A stretch of 64,000 nucleotides of DNA from Fasciolopsis buskii (lineage: Eukaryota; Platyhelminthes; Trematoda; Plagiorchiida; Fasciolidae): NCBI GenBank assembly GCA_008360955.1, contig LUCM01009277.1, positions 264,807 through 328,806 on the forward strand, read 5' to 3'. Below are positions 1 to 11,860 of this stretch, one piece after another. Positions within the stretch are counted from its first letter, which is position 1, and each line of letters begins with the position of its first letter. The notes under the pieces are model-generated. The model saw nothing but the letters and a program-made list of their open reading frames with translations. It did not search any database and had not been told where the DNA came from. The position numbers and the translations under genes were made by a program.

Positions 1-737
1 CAACAAGTCAAGCATGTTACTTGGCCGTAGCAAATAAGCATTCTCGGCCAAGATATTAAACACTAAGGCCAATATTGCCGGTTCAGTGCTATTACAAGTT
101 GTTGATTCCTAATGGACAGGAATTTTATTCGTCGCAGACAAATAATGGGGCCATCTGAACAATTCTATATTTGTTGAAAATCGCTTTTAAGTTTCAACAT
201 AAAAGGGATGTATTGAAGGTTACTTGATATTTGGCTTGCGATCGTTATACTCGATAGGTATGCTACCTTTAGATGTGAGACAGTTCCATGTAACCGTCAC
301 AGCATTCTTTGCTAATATAAAGCGGATTTCCATCATAGCCATGGGTACCAAGCTTGAATATCAGATCCACTGCCTGAAAAAACGGATTATTCTATTATGA
401 TGCACAACTATTTACGAAATTCAAAGCCAGATGTCTCGTATCAGTTTCATAATCGATTTAGTAACCGGTACGTTCGTCGGGAAAACCGGCAAATAATAGA
501 TAACGTGCCGAAATACACCCAGTGTTTAGCAAAATCACTGACTCTTGATTCGGCTTTCAGTCTCTTAAACTGCACCCGCAAGCTACCTTATATTATTTGG
601 ACAAGAAAAATGAGTTTGCTTGTAGTAAAAGCTTAATTTCGGCATGGTATCGTTCACCAGAGTAATGAAGCTTCAGCTGTGCGTTCCGAATTTTGTGTTC
701 TCGTCCGCCAATAAAATCAATTTGTCATGAATTTCAG
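1..737. other. Non-coding stretch, nothing recognised
   Basis: I see no homology, repeat unit or convincing exon in this stretch. The short open frames present are of the size expected by chance in AT-rich DNA. Confidence 0.5.
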
Positions 738-932
738 AATGGCTTTCCATATGCTTCCTTCCCTTTTTTTATTTGGTGCAAAGTACTCCACTATAATTGG
801 ATTAAGGAAGCATTTAGCAACGGTCAAGACCATGTCAACATGTCAGCTAGCACGTTTTGTTTCATTCTTAGAATAGTGGCCTTACGAGAGCTAACTTTGA
901 CCAAATCCGTACCAGATGCCATGATGGTTTAG
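738..932 (+). CDS. Weak candidate 3' exon, 65 codons, unknown
   Basis: The frame starts directly after a usable splice acceptor (ATTTCAG ending at 737), is open in phase 0 and ends at a TAG. The predicted peptide is mixed hydrophobic and polar and matches no family I recognise. No neighbouring exon could be linked to it. The only support is the acceptor plus the open frame, so chance is a serious alternative. Confidence 0.15.
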   Translation, partial: NGFPYASFPFFIWCKVLHYNWIKEAFSNGQDHVNMSASTFCFILRIVALRELTLTKSVPDAMMV

Positions 933-2083
933 ACAGCTTTTGTGAAAATGGTGCACGTAGTCAATTTAGTGTATTTGATTGCTCCAGGGCGAATTTAAGT
1001 ATTTCCAGTGAACGTTTCGGACTAAGCTGGAAGGAACAGTATTTCATTTCAATAATGTGACTAGCCTGCGTGTAACTGGAACTATACTAAAATAAAATTT
1101 CACATACATTGCTAGTCAGTTGTCAGGGCAGTGTAGAAACAGGTGCATTATGCAAATTAAACTGAACAAAATCACCACAGTTCATGAGAACCTGGGGGAT
1201 GCTTCTAACATTGAATCATGAGTTTTAAAATATGTTGCGTTATACGGTTTTAAGTGAGCGTCGAAATCTGCGGCAAGCGAGCACTTGTTGACGAACGAAA
1301 TGAGGACTCCATAAAGCAAACTTATGAGTGCTCCAAGATAGATTATTGCCGACTATTTTTATGTCGCTAATGTTGATCATTAATAAATTATGATGACAAT
1401 GAGCTTGCACACATATGTTTTTATCATTATCAATAGTGAATAACCGTTTTTCATGGAATGCCGTTGAAGTTATGAAGTCCCATGTATTCCAGTCATGACC
1501 ATGGTCAGAAAAGCTCCCCAGTTCTACTCGTTATTGCTGCCTTGTTGCTATAAAGCTAATCGTTTAAAATATGCATCTGCTGGACTGAACCTAGCACCCA
1601 GCAAATAATCACTTCTTCCTCTCAAATAAAAAAGAACGTATTCAGTCATGAGTTGAGGAAATTTTAATTAAGTGTCGCAGCTCATTCACTTCATGCCTCT
1701 AATTCCGAATTACTATGGGAAAGAAGGAAATATATGTGCGAAAATATTTTTATATGAATAACTGCATGCATCAGCGCGTTTGCACACTTTTGTGCATACG
1801 TATGCACGCCTGCCTGTGTATGTATATATATATATATATGAATACGTATAGGGATCTGTGAGTGCGTGTGCCATTAAGCCATACTGTCCGTTTCATTAAA
1901 TCCGTCAACGGAAAGGATAGCAAGATCGGACAAAATGATTTATGCCTACCATGGATTGATTGATTTAATCCATATTTCTCATCCTCTCATAGGCAAATGA
2001 TCCGCCATCTGGCTTTATTAGCCTATTTATTCAATGAAAAAGTTGTGGAAATCTCCGCTTAATGAAGCGCGAACGAAACTTAC
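933..2083. other. Intergenic or intronic DNA with (TA)n
   Basis: Apart from the TA microsatellite nothing is recognised. If the exon at 2084-2569 is read correctly, positions below 2084 are its downstream intron on the minus strand. I looked for the next expected exon of that family, with a Cys-x-Tyr-x-Pro type motif before the second membrane segment, and did not find it here. Confidence 0.5.
1819..1840. repeat. (TA)n microsatellite
   Basis: An uninterrupted run of alternating T and A of about 20 bases sits inside a TG/TA-rich tract. A similar run lies at 57305-57325. Confidence 0.9.
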
Positions 2084-2569
2084 CCCAAGCATGTGATAAT
2101 GTTGATATGTTGCAATATTATCGAACAAATTTGCCGTATAATTCTTTCCGAGTTTTGTATAGGTGACAATCACACGAATGCACCTAAAACTGGATCGATC
2201 CTTGGAGCACTTGTTCTCACATTTGACCGCATTCAACACCACGTGAGCTTGCTTGTATGCGCACTCGGTCGGAGTGAACCCGGACTCGTGACAATAGGGC
2301 ATAATGACCAAATGTAACAGAATACACTCGACGATGAACGTGGTCGTGATTAACGTCGCGCATGTGAGGTATGTGATTTTAAGAATTGGATCGAGATAAT
2401 TTGTTCGACTACGCGCACGCCATTTGGCGCTCACATTCGTCGCACTACTGCTTGGCTTTGCTGGTGAAGTCACGACTGCTTCAGGTACGTCTCTGCCATC
2501 CAGCTGTTTCTGTTCCCTTTGGTCAACTTCAAAAAACGTGGCAATTAACGGACCATGTGAATTGTGCAT
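2084..2569 (-). CDS. Calcium-activated K+ channel beta subunit-like (KCNMB/TipE-like), 5' exon
   Basis: An ATG opens a frame of 162 codons that ends exactly at a consensus splice donor (GGG|GTAAGT, intron starting at 2083) in phase 0. The peptide has a Ser/Pro/Ala-rich N-terminus of about 60 residues, presumably cytoplasmic, then one strong membrane segment (about residues 63-92). A Cys-bearing ectodomain start follows, with the pattern C..(9)..C, then KCENKC and FRCIRV about 10 residues later. This TM1-Cys-Cys-x2-Cys-beta-strand layout matches BK channel beta subunits and the related insect TipE proteins, where a second membrane segment follows the ectodomain. That second half must lie in exons outside or not found in the window. 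In those families the protein modulates gating of a pore-forming channel in the plasma membrane. Without the donor the frame runs 18 more codons to a stop, which I take as intron. The family call is by eye; a generic two-TM protein is the alternative. Confidence 0.55.
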
Positions 2570-3680
2570 CTCGTTAGCATATCTCTGTCACATTTTGGTT
2601 TTGTCACAAGAGTGGCAAATGCACTAACGCTCAAATAAACCGCCTTAGGGAACAATGTATTGTCCAACCATTTGGTCTATTTTGATTGGCCGAATAGGGA
2701 TTCATTAATCAGTCTTCAGGGAACCAATAGCGGTGCGACAGGGAAAAAAAGTATAGGTTCCACATAGTCGAGTTCCAAGCGTACATTTTCCATCAATTTT
2801 GCACAAAATAATTTTGCAAAAATCAGTGAACACAGTAATATTGTTCTGCCAAGTAAAAATATGTCCCTGGAAGCTCGCTCGTGCATTTATTCCCAAATAT
2901 ACCATCGCTTGATGTGGACCTGCATTATCGTACACAGATCAGTTAAAATCAAAGTTTACGGACACGCTTATGTGTGGAACAATATTTCCTAAAAACGGGA
3001 GATACAAAATGTGGGTTAATCACTGTCCAATAAATAATCAAATTCTGTCGTGCATAACTAAACAACGTTTTCGAACTCAACGGATCTCCTTTTATCGACT
3101 TAAATGCAATCGTGAAATTGCAAAGTTATGTAAAAAACAAAATATATATCTTGAATCAATCAGTTCTTCGCTTCCTGTCTAGAGAATTTTAAGTATACGA
3201 AGGGCAAGCCAGCTAAATCAATAATTCCGATAAATCATGAATGAGAAACAACACGATTCGTTTTGTGAAACTATTATGAAGGATATTGAATGTGAAGAAA
3301 AATGAATGCATATTCCTGCTATTTTATTTTGATCCTCGAGACTCAGAGAGTGTGGTGGTCCGATGATATTACTAGCTTATCATAAAGTATTATTGTTGGT
3401 TCTCACAACCGACAAATGGAAAGATCAGACGAACCAGAAAACGTCTCCGTTAGTTTAGTCTATACGATGAATTCCTGAATACGTTTCAAACACAATCAGC
3501 TTTGATTATCTGTCCTGCAGTGCGTAGGACAATCAAATAGCATATATCAGATAGACAATTTAGAACCTACTAACAAGAAACGCGTGTCAGAACGATGGAT
3601 AAAATAAGAGAACAAGAGTCATGAAAACCACCGCTAAATATTTATTTATGGCAGATACAACATCGTTTCGGGTGGAAACA
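2570..3680. other. No recognised feature
   Basis: Only short open frames are present, such as a 70-codon ATG frame at 2970-3182 on the plus strand with five Cys. None has splice or homology support. Confidence 0.5.
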
Positions 3681-3956
3681 CTAGCATTCAACTGACTGAT
3701 TCAGAACTAGATGTTGAGCCAAATTTCTACAAACAGCCAAAAACCAGAATCCGGAACATGGACGGAATAAGTCCTCAGTGAGAACGTGCAGTTGTTCCGA
3801 ATGATTCACCCGCCATTGCTGAAATTCATGAAACCACTGTGAATAATCTTCAGTGCTCATTTTTCGCACTTTAACTGAGAGGCGGAACGAACGATTGTGA
3901 GTAAAAACCTTATCCATTACGCTGGCGGAGCTGGTTCTGTACGGTTGATCGAACAT
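3681..3956 (-). CDS. Candidate small ORF or 5' exon, 91 aa, unknown
   Basis: An intact ATG-to-stop frame gives a soluble, polar peptide rich in aromatic residues with no membrane segment. It is divergently arranged with the candidate frame at 4151, with about 195 bp between the two start codons. A possible donor (AAG|GTTTTT) lies early in the frame but is weak. I recognise no family, and a chance ORF is quite possible. Confidence 0.2.
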   Translation of the reverse strand: MFDQPYRTSSASVMDKVFTHNRSFRLSVKVRKMSTEDYSQWFHEFQQWRVNHSEQLHVLTEDLFRPCSGFWFLAVCRNLAQHLVLNQSVEC

Positions 3957-4058
3957 TAGCAGTGCACGATCTAGCGCCCGTATCTGAGATTGGATTTTCC
4001 CGACCGGTTACCTTTATAAGCACAAGATAAACTACTTCCGTGTGAGTAGGAAATTGTC

Positions 4059-4067
4059 TATAAAAAA
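4059..4067 (+). promoter_or_regulatory. TATA-box-like element
   Basis: TATAAAAAA lies about 90 bp upstream of the ATG at 4151 and about 55 bp upstream of a splice-acceptor-like site. Such strings are common in AT-rich DNA, so this means little on its own. Confidence 0.15.
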
Positions 4068-4115
4068 TGAGGACATTACAAACCTTCCGAAGTTTTGCTG
4101 TTTACTACTTTTCAG

Positions 4116-4447
4116 GGGTAGGAGATTCGGTGTTTTGTGAATGATTCGTCATGGAAATTCCTAGCATGGATGAAACATTTATGCAGTGCCTTCATGATTT
4201 TCACTGGCAAAGTTGGATGTTGACACAAAATGATTTTTCATTCGGAGAATCATCTCAAATCTTCTACAATGGAATTCCCCCAAAGTTTCTTAGGATTTAC
4301 CTGACAACAAGTCAGTATAGCCAGCAAATCAAACCCTTTCGGAAGAAACCGTCTGGTAAACAAACGTTGCATCTTTTTTCGAGTAAACCAGGAGGAACTA
4401 GGGTTACAGGAACGAACGAGAGTGTTTGCGAGAACAATGGGACTTAA
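4116..4447 (+). CDS. Candidate ORF, 98 aa, preceded by a strong 3' splice site
   Basis: A good polypyrimidine tract and acceptor (TACTTTTCAG, ending at 4115) precede a 35-base leader. Then comes an ATG at 4151 with a favourable G at +4, and a 98-codon frame to a stop. Flatworms trans-splice leaders onto such acceptors, so a spliced-leader site is one reading and an ordinary 5'UTR intron is another. The first 55 residues are rich in Phe, Trp and Met; the C-terminal part is basic. No family is recognised. Confidence 0.22.
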
Positions 4448-7400
4448 AATTGTGCATAAGCAATGCTGTGCCCATTCGCATACCGCTTTATGACAAGAAA
4501 GTTTTCAACGGCTAAATTTAATCCGATCAGCTATGGTCCGCCTCCATCGCAAAAACCTTCTATACAATTTAGTTACCAACAAAGTTTGTCCTTTTTCCGG
4601 TTGCATCTGAACCCTATGTTCCACTCCAGGGCTCGTTTAAATAACAAACTGTGCCCGTGTCCCACATGAAACGATTTCGGCAACTTTGTTATATTTGTTG
4701 TTATTAGTACAGTGATAACGCGGTGGATTGTTGCTGAGACCGTGGATGAAAATCATGTTTTCTGACACGGGCACGGACAACATGTAGAGTGGATTCGGTT
4801 GGTTAGCTGGACATAATATTCCTCGCACGATTAACAAAAGACGATCACTATTCCTATTCGGTTACAAAGGATTTGCTGCGTGGACTCTATATACCAGACC
4901 AAGAGTCGCTAGTGCTGCGGTCTTAAATATACTTTCTTTAGAAAGATAACAGTAGCAATTATCGGTACACGGAAACAACGTTTTTTCATGCGATTCTTGT
5001 AATCCAAAAATATTGGAAAAAGGTGCAAAATTGTCGATGACTTTTGATATTCAAAAGAGAATAGCGGACATGGTAAGTTGTACATTGCTAAACCTTTCCA
5101 ATTGCTTCGTTCTAGAAGCTATTAAGGTGATTAAGTCAGAAGTAAGGAACCGATTCGGAGCCAAACCTCCGCTTAGTTGCTTCCTAGTAAATGTGGAAAA
5201 TAGCCTAGACAATCAGAAAAAATGATGAATTATAGCCGTCACAGGTCAGTCCTAATGCACCGACCACCCGAGCTGCAATTTCTTCATCCTCGTTCTTGGC
5301 TCCAAAGTCTGTTTAGTTAGGTACAATGGATAAAAGGATGTACCCACACAACTGGACTCCAATCACTTCTAGGTCAACAAGTTGAAATGGCAGTCAGATG
5401 CAACATGAATATTTTTAGAATAGGAATTAATCAGGAATCAAACCACTGATTCTTATACCACGGGCTTTTGCTTGTGTCTAAATTACACAGTCGAAGATAT
5501 CAACTGACGTGCCTTTGAAATTATGTAATCTTGAATATCTAGACAATACTACAAATGTACCTCTTCAAAAGGTGATTATACAAATATAAAAATGCACAGT
5601 TTGATATTACTTATTCAATTTACTGAATGAATGTTGACAAACTGTTTTTTCTCCGTCAAGTAGACCGTTCCCTCCAAATAAGAAAACTACTTTCACATGG
5701 GACATTTTTTACGAATAAAACTATTGCTAACTATTTGGGGGGCCTTCCTTCTCAGTCCGAGATGAATTCCCCAATAAGTGTCTGCTTCATCTGTGGAGGT
5801 TTGCAGCCTTGGTAAATGTTGACATTCCAGGGAGAGATGTCGTCCGCGAGTAGAACACGCACATCATAATGCATTCCAGTAACGAAGTGAAAGACGACAA
5901 ACTGTCCCGGGTAGCTGAACTGTGATCGACCTTAAGTTAAATATATATTACGATCTTTTCCCGACCTTGTGATCTGTGCTCTCACTGAGTGCCACCAAAT
6001 GAAATTGAGATCGATGGGCACACATATTGATGAGGGTTACGCGGCGCCAATCATCACCAAACACAAAGAATGAACTCGGCTCCCAAAGAAGTTTCGTGTA
6101 TTAATCTGATTAGATTGAAAATACTAATTAATATTTGTCAATGACTGAAAACGGCGACGAGTGAAGGCATTCCAATCAGAGAAAACCAACGAATAGCGAA
6201 CAAGATTCATTGAGCTACACGATAATACCAGTAGCTACAGTAGACATAAAGTGGAAATGCCAGGTTAAAGATCATCCTCCTTCAGTGAAACTACTAACGG
6301 CTGAAAAACCGCTTCTAATTCACAGTGGTTCAAGACAAATCAACGGCACTTAGTCAACACATTCAAATAAAAGTACACGTCTTGGGGAGTGAGGATGCCT
6401 TGCTCTTTGACCATTTATTATTCCCCTCTTAAGGGTTCGGAAATAAGAAAGAGAAGGACAAAACTAACCAAGCTAAATAATATTTTAGAAGGATATTTAT
6501 TTTCAACTGAATGGTGACATTCAAATCTTTTCCAATTCTGCCAAACATTATTAGGTCAAACCTTTGCAATTAAATGACCATAAGCATGCCTAATTTCATG
6601 AATCATTCTACACGATGACCATGTAATTTGTGAAGCAAATTAAAATACTTTAAAGATAATACAATTGTCGTTGTCACTATCCAAATGAAAATGCTAACTT
6701 ATGGAGGCACTACGTAGCATACACTGGTGCCCATGATTTCCTAGTTACATTCTATTCGAAGCAAATTGTGATGGTTGAAGTAAAAGCTCAGTATGCTCCC
6801 CTTCGATGATTCATTGCAACAAGTGAAAAGAGTTAATTTACCGATACACGAAACATGCCGATGACTATATATTGATAAAGTAAAAAGTAATTATCCTCAT
6901 TTTCGAGAGAGCCGCATTAACTGTAAGGCTTTCACAGGGTTTATCGATTTTCCATAGAGTTTGATCTAAACACAGGAGCAACCTTTCCAGTGGTGAAGTA
7001 TACACTTGTACTCGAAAGGCAAAGTAAAAGATACTTGCGAGAGTTAAACAAAAAATGACCAAATCAAGCCTCACAATATGTCATCGGCGGACATTCAGTC
7101 ACCAAGATTTTCATTCGTCCAATTATAGATTACTTGTTGTTTTCATTTATCCAGACAATATTTTCCATTAGTTCTTGCTAATTAATTATAAGGCTGATTT
7201 ATTTTTTCTATGCAGAAGCAATCAACGATTTGGATTTGAATGAAATTCCCATGACATATCACTGATGTGCCTAACGGAAGTCGCTAGGTCAGGCAAAAGC
7301 AGATATTTTTAACGACCGATTTGAAAACGACCCATGGGATACATTTCTCAGTTCAGTTTATACCAGCGCCATGCTGACGATATTTCAACTTCCCCCCGTT

Positions 7401-8270
7401 GTCGACATTTTTCACTTAGGTTAAAAATTTACTTAACTCTGTCCTTAAGAATTCACCTGAGTAGTGTGAACATTTTTCATGAACAAATAATCTAATCATG
7501 CGGCTTCTGAATGCCGAGCTATAACGAGCCATTTACAAGAGAGCAAATTGTAGCGACCATTAAATTCAGTCCAACCTGCAAAATACCTGCTCAATTATGG
7601 CACTAATCTACATTACCCGAGCCTCTTGTACTGCTTATTTTTACGAGAAAAAAAATAATCCGTTGGGAGAAGAAGTTGATTCATTGGTTATCTAAAATAT
7701 CTTTTATTGGTTACTGGAAGAAAAACGACAAAATTCGAAACTGTCTCGATATCACGCGTCGTTTTGCTTGCTTCTTTTTCCTCGATGTCATAGTCTAGAA
7801 CTGGCCCAAACGGGAGCAAATGTGCAAGCCACAACAGGTCTAACGTTGTGTTCTCAAACTGAGAATCCTGACGATCATGGTACCATTTCATGTTGCCTAA
7901 TGCTGTGCTTTCTCTTTCGGTGACACTTACAACGGCATAGTAAGAGAATATGTGGCTATCATACTAGCTTAATTCAGCCCAAATTGAACTTGGGTCCCTG
8001 ACATTGTGTCCTCATGGATATGACGGTAATTCTTCATCGATCTATGAACTCAAACTTTCAAGAACGTCCCACCTCTACAAGCAGACTCACTTAGTTGGTG
8101 TAATCGAAATCCCTTCAGACAGAGTATTGACGAAAATCCAATCTAGAGAATGCATGCTCTTGCGCGTGCATAAATGCAAAATGATCACAGGATATTTACA
8201 ATGCAATGGGAGATTAGCTTATTCAGTTCTAATTCAGTGTTTTCTGTGGATCTGAATCAGTAGCACAACT
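4448..8270. other. Long stretch without recognised genes
   Basis: Short open frames occur on both strands, for example a 67-codon ATG frame at 7688-7891 on the minus strand. No homology, tandem repeat or clear exon pair is visible. Confidence 0.45.
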
Positions 8271-8414
8271 GCGGGGGCATCTTGGCATTTAGACGTGAAG
8301 TTCGTGGGTTCGGATACACCCATCGCCGATTAACTTGGCAGCCCTCTGTTGGCCGAGGCCAACTTCCTGGAAAATGACGCGTATTGGTTTTTTCACCTTT
8401 ACGGGAAGTAAAAC
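8271..8414 (+). mobile_element. tRNA-derived SINE, decayed copy (family 1)
   Basis: The region has a B-box-like GGTTCGGATAC (8307-8317), preceded by TTTAGACGTGAAG, which is shared with the copies at 35.8 and 56.0 kb. The GC-rich family core CTTGGCAGCCCTCTG.TGGCC follows at about 8335-8360. The tail (ATTGG..TTTT..CACCTTTACGGGAAGTAAAA) aligns with the tail of the copy at 35.8 kb. The 5' end with the A box is missing or diverged, so this is an old, probably 5'-truncated insertion. Confidence 0.75.
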
Positions 8415-8854
8415 AAAGTGTGAGCTGTTCGGGTTACTCGTCGCCGATGCATTACCTCCCGGACTTGTGGGCATAAAAAGACCTTACCAAGTCCCGTATC
8501 TACTCTAGCTTAACTGCGTAATTCGTCGCGCACAAATATCAAATCAGAATATAAGTCGAATAAAACACATGAATAATTCCACACTCCCATTTGACCATTT
8601 GCACGAACTAACGACTGCGTATAATCAGTCACAGGTTGAATGCTGGTTTACTTTTAGTGCCACCTGTGTTGTCAAGTGACAAGAGTTCAGATACAAGCAG
8701 AATCCTGTCACTAGTTATCTGGCCATTCGTTACTTACGCATTTTCTCTCAGCTGTTACTTATCTAAAAACGTGATATACATGCTGAGTGAAACGGTGCTA
8801 TTCTGCGTCCAACTAACCAACAAAATAAACTTGAACTAACAATGACTTCATAGA

Positions 8855-8927
8855 ATGGGAAACGTTATCACCGCATTCGCGAAGTTGAATTGCCGAAAAC
8901 GGATAAGTCCTTACAAAACTTCCGACG
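8855..8927 (+). CDS. Candidate first coding exon with N-myristoylation-type start
   Basis: An ATG with A at -3 and G at +4 opens 24 codons. They run into a very good splice donor (GACG|GTAAGAG, intron from 8928) in phase 1. The peptide begins Met-Gly-Asn-Val-Ile-Thr, with Gly at position 2 and Thr at position 6, the usual requirement for N-myristoylation. A Lys/Arg-rich stretch (residues 10-22) follows, as in membrane-anchored signalling proteins. No downstream exon could be joined with confidence. The exon is short enough to be a coincidence. Confidence 0.25.
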
Positions 8928-10689
8928 GTAAGAGAACAGATAACTTCCCATCTGATAGGGTGATGGAATTAGTGAATTTTATTCTTCCCAATTCAAATAA
9001 GTTATGCATTTTATTCACTGAAGAAACCTGTGATTAAGAGTTCTTTGGTTTTTGTTCTAAATTCTAATTCAGTTTTGACAAGATAAAAGGTTTAAAAACT
9101 GGACCTAGACAAGCCTTTAGAAGTAAAACTATATTTCCGACATGATTAATTTTTACTATACGAACTTGCGTGTGATGCCTTTCGTACTTTGTGACTTACT
9201 TCTTTGATCCTCTGAGTTAATTCTCCTTGATTGTTTTCTTCTGCACCTTTATCCAATCAGTATCAGGCGGTAACTTTGACAGCAAAAACAGCGTCATTCT
9301 CATAAAATTCACTTCAATTTCTGTTGTTTTCTTTCAGCCTCAAGTGGATTCGTTCATCAGAACAGCCTTTGGTGCAAAGCCGTAGATGTACAGACAAATA
9401 ATCGTTCTTATGACGCGGATTACTCGCTAAAAAGAAGACCAGTACAGAAAAAGTAATTCAACAATCCTCTGTGGTGCTTGCGGAAGGGGTCAGAAAGTAA
9501 TGGTGGCATAACTTTTACGACAAAAACAGTAGCTCAGTTTGTTGGGAACACCCAAAGGAAAAACATATGGCCTATAGCGTTTTGATTTATAACATGTATA
9601 TTAGATTGCAATACGTAATTCTACAGTATTCTGCTTCAAATGCAGATTTCTACCAGTGGTTTGTTCTCCTTAAATTGATTTTGGATGAATAACAGTCGAA
9701 ATCTGCCCGTACGTTGATTGCCAGTTTTGGACAAAGTGTTCCTCTAAGTGACAAAATATACATCTGATAACTTTTCGCTCGGCTGGCGCAACCCGTTGCA
9801 TGAATTCATTCAGCATATTTTAGGAACAAGTCACGGGACAAATCGTCGTTGAGTCACTGAGTGTGCATCCAGAAAAAGTTAGAAATTATATGAAGAGAAG
9901 CATCAGAAATTCAAGTCCCACTCATCTTTTAACTTACAATTCGCACTTGACTACAAACTACTGGACTTTCTTAACATTTGTTCTGGATTATCCTACACGA
10001 CTTATAAAATACATCAGTTCCATTGGAAAGTAAAATACTAAATAACAATTCTTTCTCTTTTTTGACATACAAAGGCTAGTTAGAGAATATGACTACCATG
10101 TTAAATCCGACACTTTTGACAATATTAAAAACACTATTGAAAGTAAAAAACTTATTGGTTGATCGGTGACTCCATGGCGTTATTCTTGAATAAGACAACC
10201 TTCACAACAACTAATAAACCATTCTGTATTCGATACCTTTGATTAATCTTGCATCTACTTGCCAATGGTCTATCTTGATTTCAGATTAATATCAAAGAAC
10301 GAAATATGAATCCTAATATCATATGACGACTACATTTACTGAGGCATTTCGGGTGCTTGATGTTAGTAATGTTGTTCAGTTCATAAAGTCCCTTTGTTTT
10401 CAAATGTTTCTTTACGGAATACCAACGCCAATGTGATCACAGTGAAGTTTAAGAAGAACTGTACAACTTTTACATCCAAATCAGAAATCAGCAGAAGTGT
10501 CTATTCACTGCCAAAAGGCAACGGCAGTGCTCGCATAGCATTTTGGACATATATCCGTTGCATGTGTACCAGAAGCCGGTGATCAAATTGGACCAGCCGA
10601 ATTATTTATCTCACTGTTACAAAAGATGTTTTGTCCTAATTTCATGCGATTAGTATTAAGCAGAAGGATAATAAAAGGAACAATGCGAA
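8928..10689. other. Intronic or intergenic, nothing recognised
   Basis: A 62-codon plus-strand frame lies at 10394-10582, without homology or a convincing splice pair. The rest is AT-rich and featureless. Confidence 0.45.
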
Positions 10690-11177
10690 AATTGGTACGT
10701 TTGCAATAGTAGACAATTGCGCGCATATAAGTGTGCGCAAACCCAACCGGGGACAGATGTAACACCCGCAGGGGTAATAAACTTTTATTAGGCAAATCTG
10801 TTTGCAGCCCGAAAGCGCTGCTGTCCGCGATACTATGGTCTTCGAGCTGTCTTAAGAGGCATTTATTATCTCTCGTCTTTGCCTACAGATGTCCGCTGCC
10901 GACAGGCCCGACATCCAAAGGCTGTCCAAAACTTGCTCGTCCTTCCAAAACAAATAGATTAGTATCACTATTTTCATCTGGAACACACAGGACAAATGCC
11001 CGCAACCTTTTCGATTCAATTTCATACCAACTGATCAATTTGCTTTGATGTGCTCAATCCAATGTGTGCATTCCAAATGGCCAGGGGTTTTTCGACAAAC
11101 CACCCAGGGGTCAATTGGGGCAACGGTCAGACACGTCTGGCCATCGGAATTTCCGTATCCGTGCAAGTGCAAGTTTT
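10690..11177 (-). pseudogene. Exon-like or broken coding remnant, unknown family
   Basis: On the minus strand a frame opens after a possible acceptor (ending at 11178) and runs 46 codons to a TGA at 11035. It includes DPWVVCR and a Trp-containing helix-like end (HWIEHIKA). In the next frame, without a gap, a second open block follows (LRAFVLCVPDENS, RASFGQPLDVGPVG). It reaches one TAG at 10883-10885 and then stays open to about 10690. The two frames join if one base is lost or gained near 11040. Either this is a decayed gene or element, or two unrelated frames happen to abut. The local GC content is a little higher than the flanks. The plus strand is also open here, which weakens the call. 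Confidence 0.25.
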
Positions 11178-11394
11178 CTAATTATTCAAAGTATAATAAT
11201 CAAATTTACCGATGTACGAAAGTTGAAAAGCGGACACATTTCTGATCCCGACATCAGTGGCTCAGACAAACATATTACAGCAGCGCAACCCAGTTGCAAG
11301 GCTGTGCTTTATTTCAGTTACTTTAGGGAGGCATGCAGCATAATCAATCAAAATCTTTGGTAAAGAAGGATCTTTTACTCCATAATAATGGACA

Positions 11395-11802
11395 CTATAG
11401 GTCAACAACTGTGATATTTTGGTTAAAACAAAATATATTTGCGCTAGTCAGTTCGTGAAAGAACTTGAAAACAATCTCGCCCATATATGAAGTTGAACCG
11501 TTGGACTTTCTGTAACTTTCTGTAATATTATACCAAGAATAATGCATCTGAGCCCTTTCTGCCGATGCTACGTCCATTGCAGCAGTTACATCAGGAGTTC
11601 TGTCTCTAAGATAGTTAATATATTTTGTGTATATATTATTTGATACAGGCGAAATATTGTTGGCAATGTACCGCATACTACTGCCAATCATAACACTAGT
11701 GTGAAATAGATTCCTTCTTTCTTGTAGATCAGAGATGCTCGTTGATGCAGCATTGAGACGGGAGGTCGAGCCTGCAGTGATAAGATGTGCACGGAATATC
11801 TT
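11395..11802 (-). CDS. Candidate large exon, about 135 codons, unknown
   Basis: The frame is open from 11802 to a stop at 11395, with the first ATG at 11691. A good acceptor (CTTATCACTGCAG) lies inside its 5' end at about 11783. The peptide is rich in Ser/Asn/Tyr and contains DLQERRNLFH and YLRDRTPDV; no family is recognised. It lies between the minus-strand open block at 11861-12125 and the one at 10690-11177. All three could be exons of one minus-strand gene, but the splice phases could not be reconciled. Confidence 0.28.
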   Translation of the reverse strand, partial: KIFRAHLITAGSTSRLNAASTSISDLQERRNLFHTSVMIGSSMRYIANNISPVSNNIYTKYINYLRDRTPDVTAAMDVASAERAQMHYSWYNITESYRKSNGSTSYMGEIVFKFFHELTSANIFCFNQNITVVDL

Positions 11803-11860
11803 TTACATCTTATGTTTTGAATTTTATCATCCATAAAATGATTTCCAGTCAGTTAAAGGC

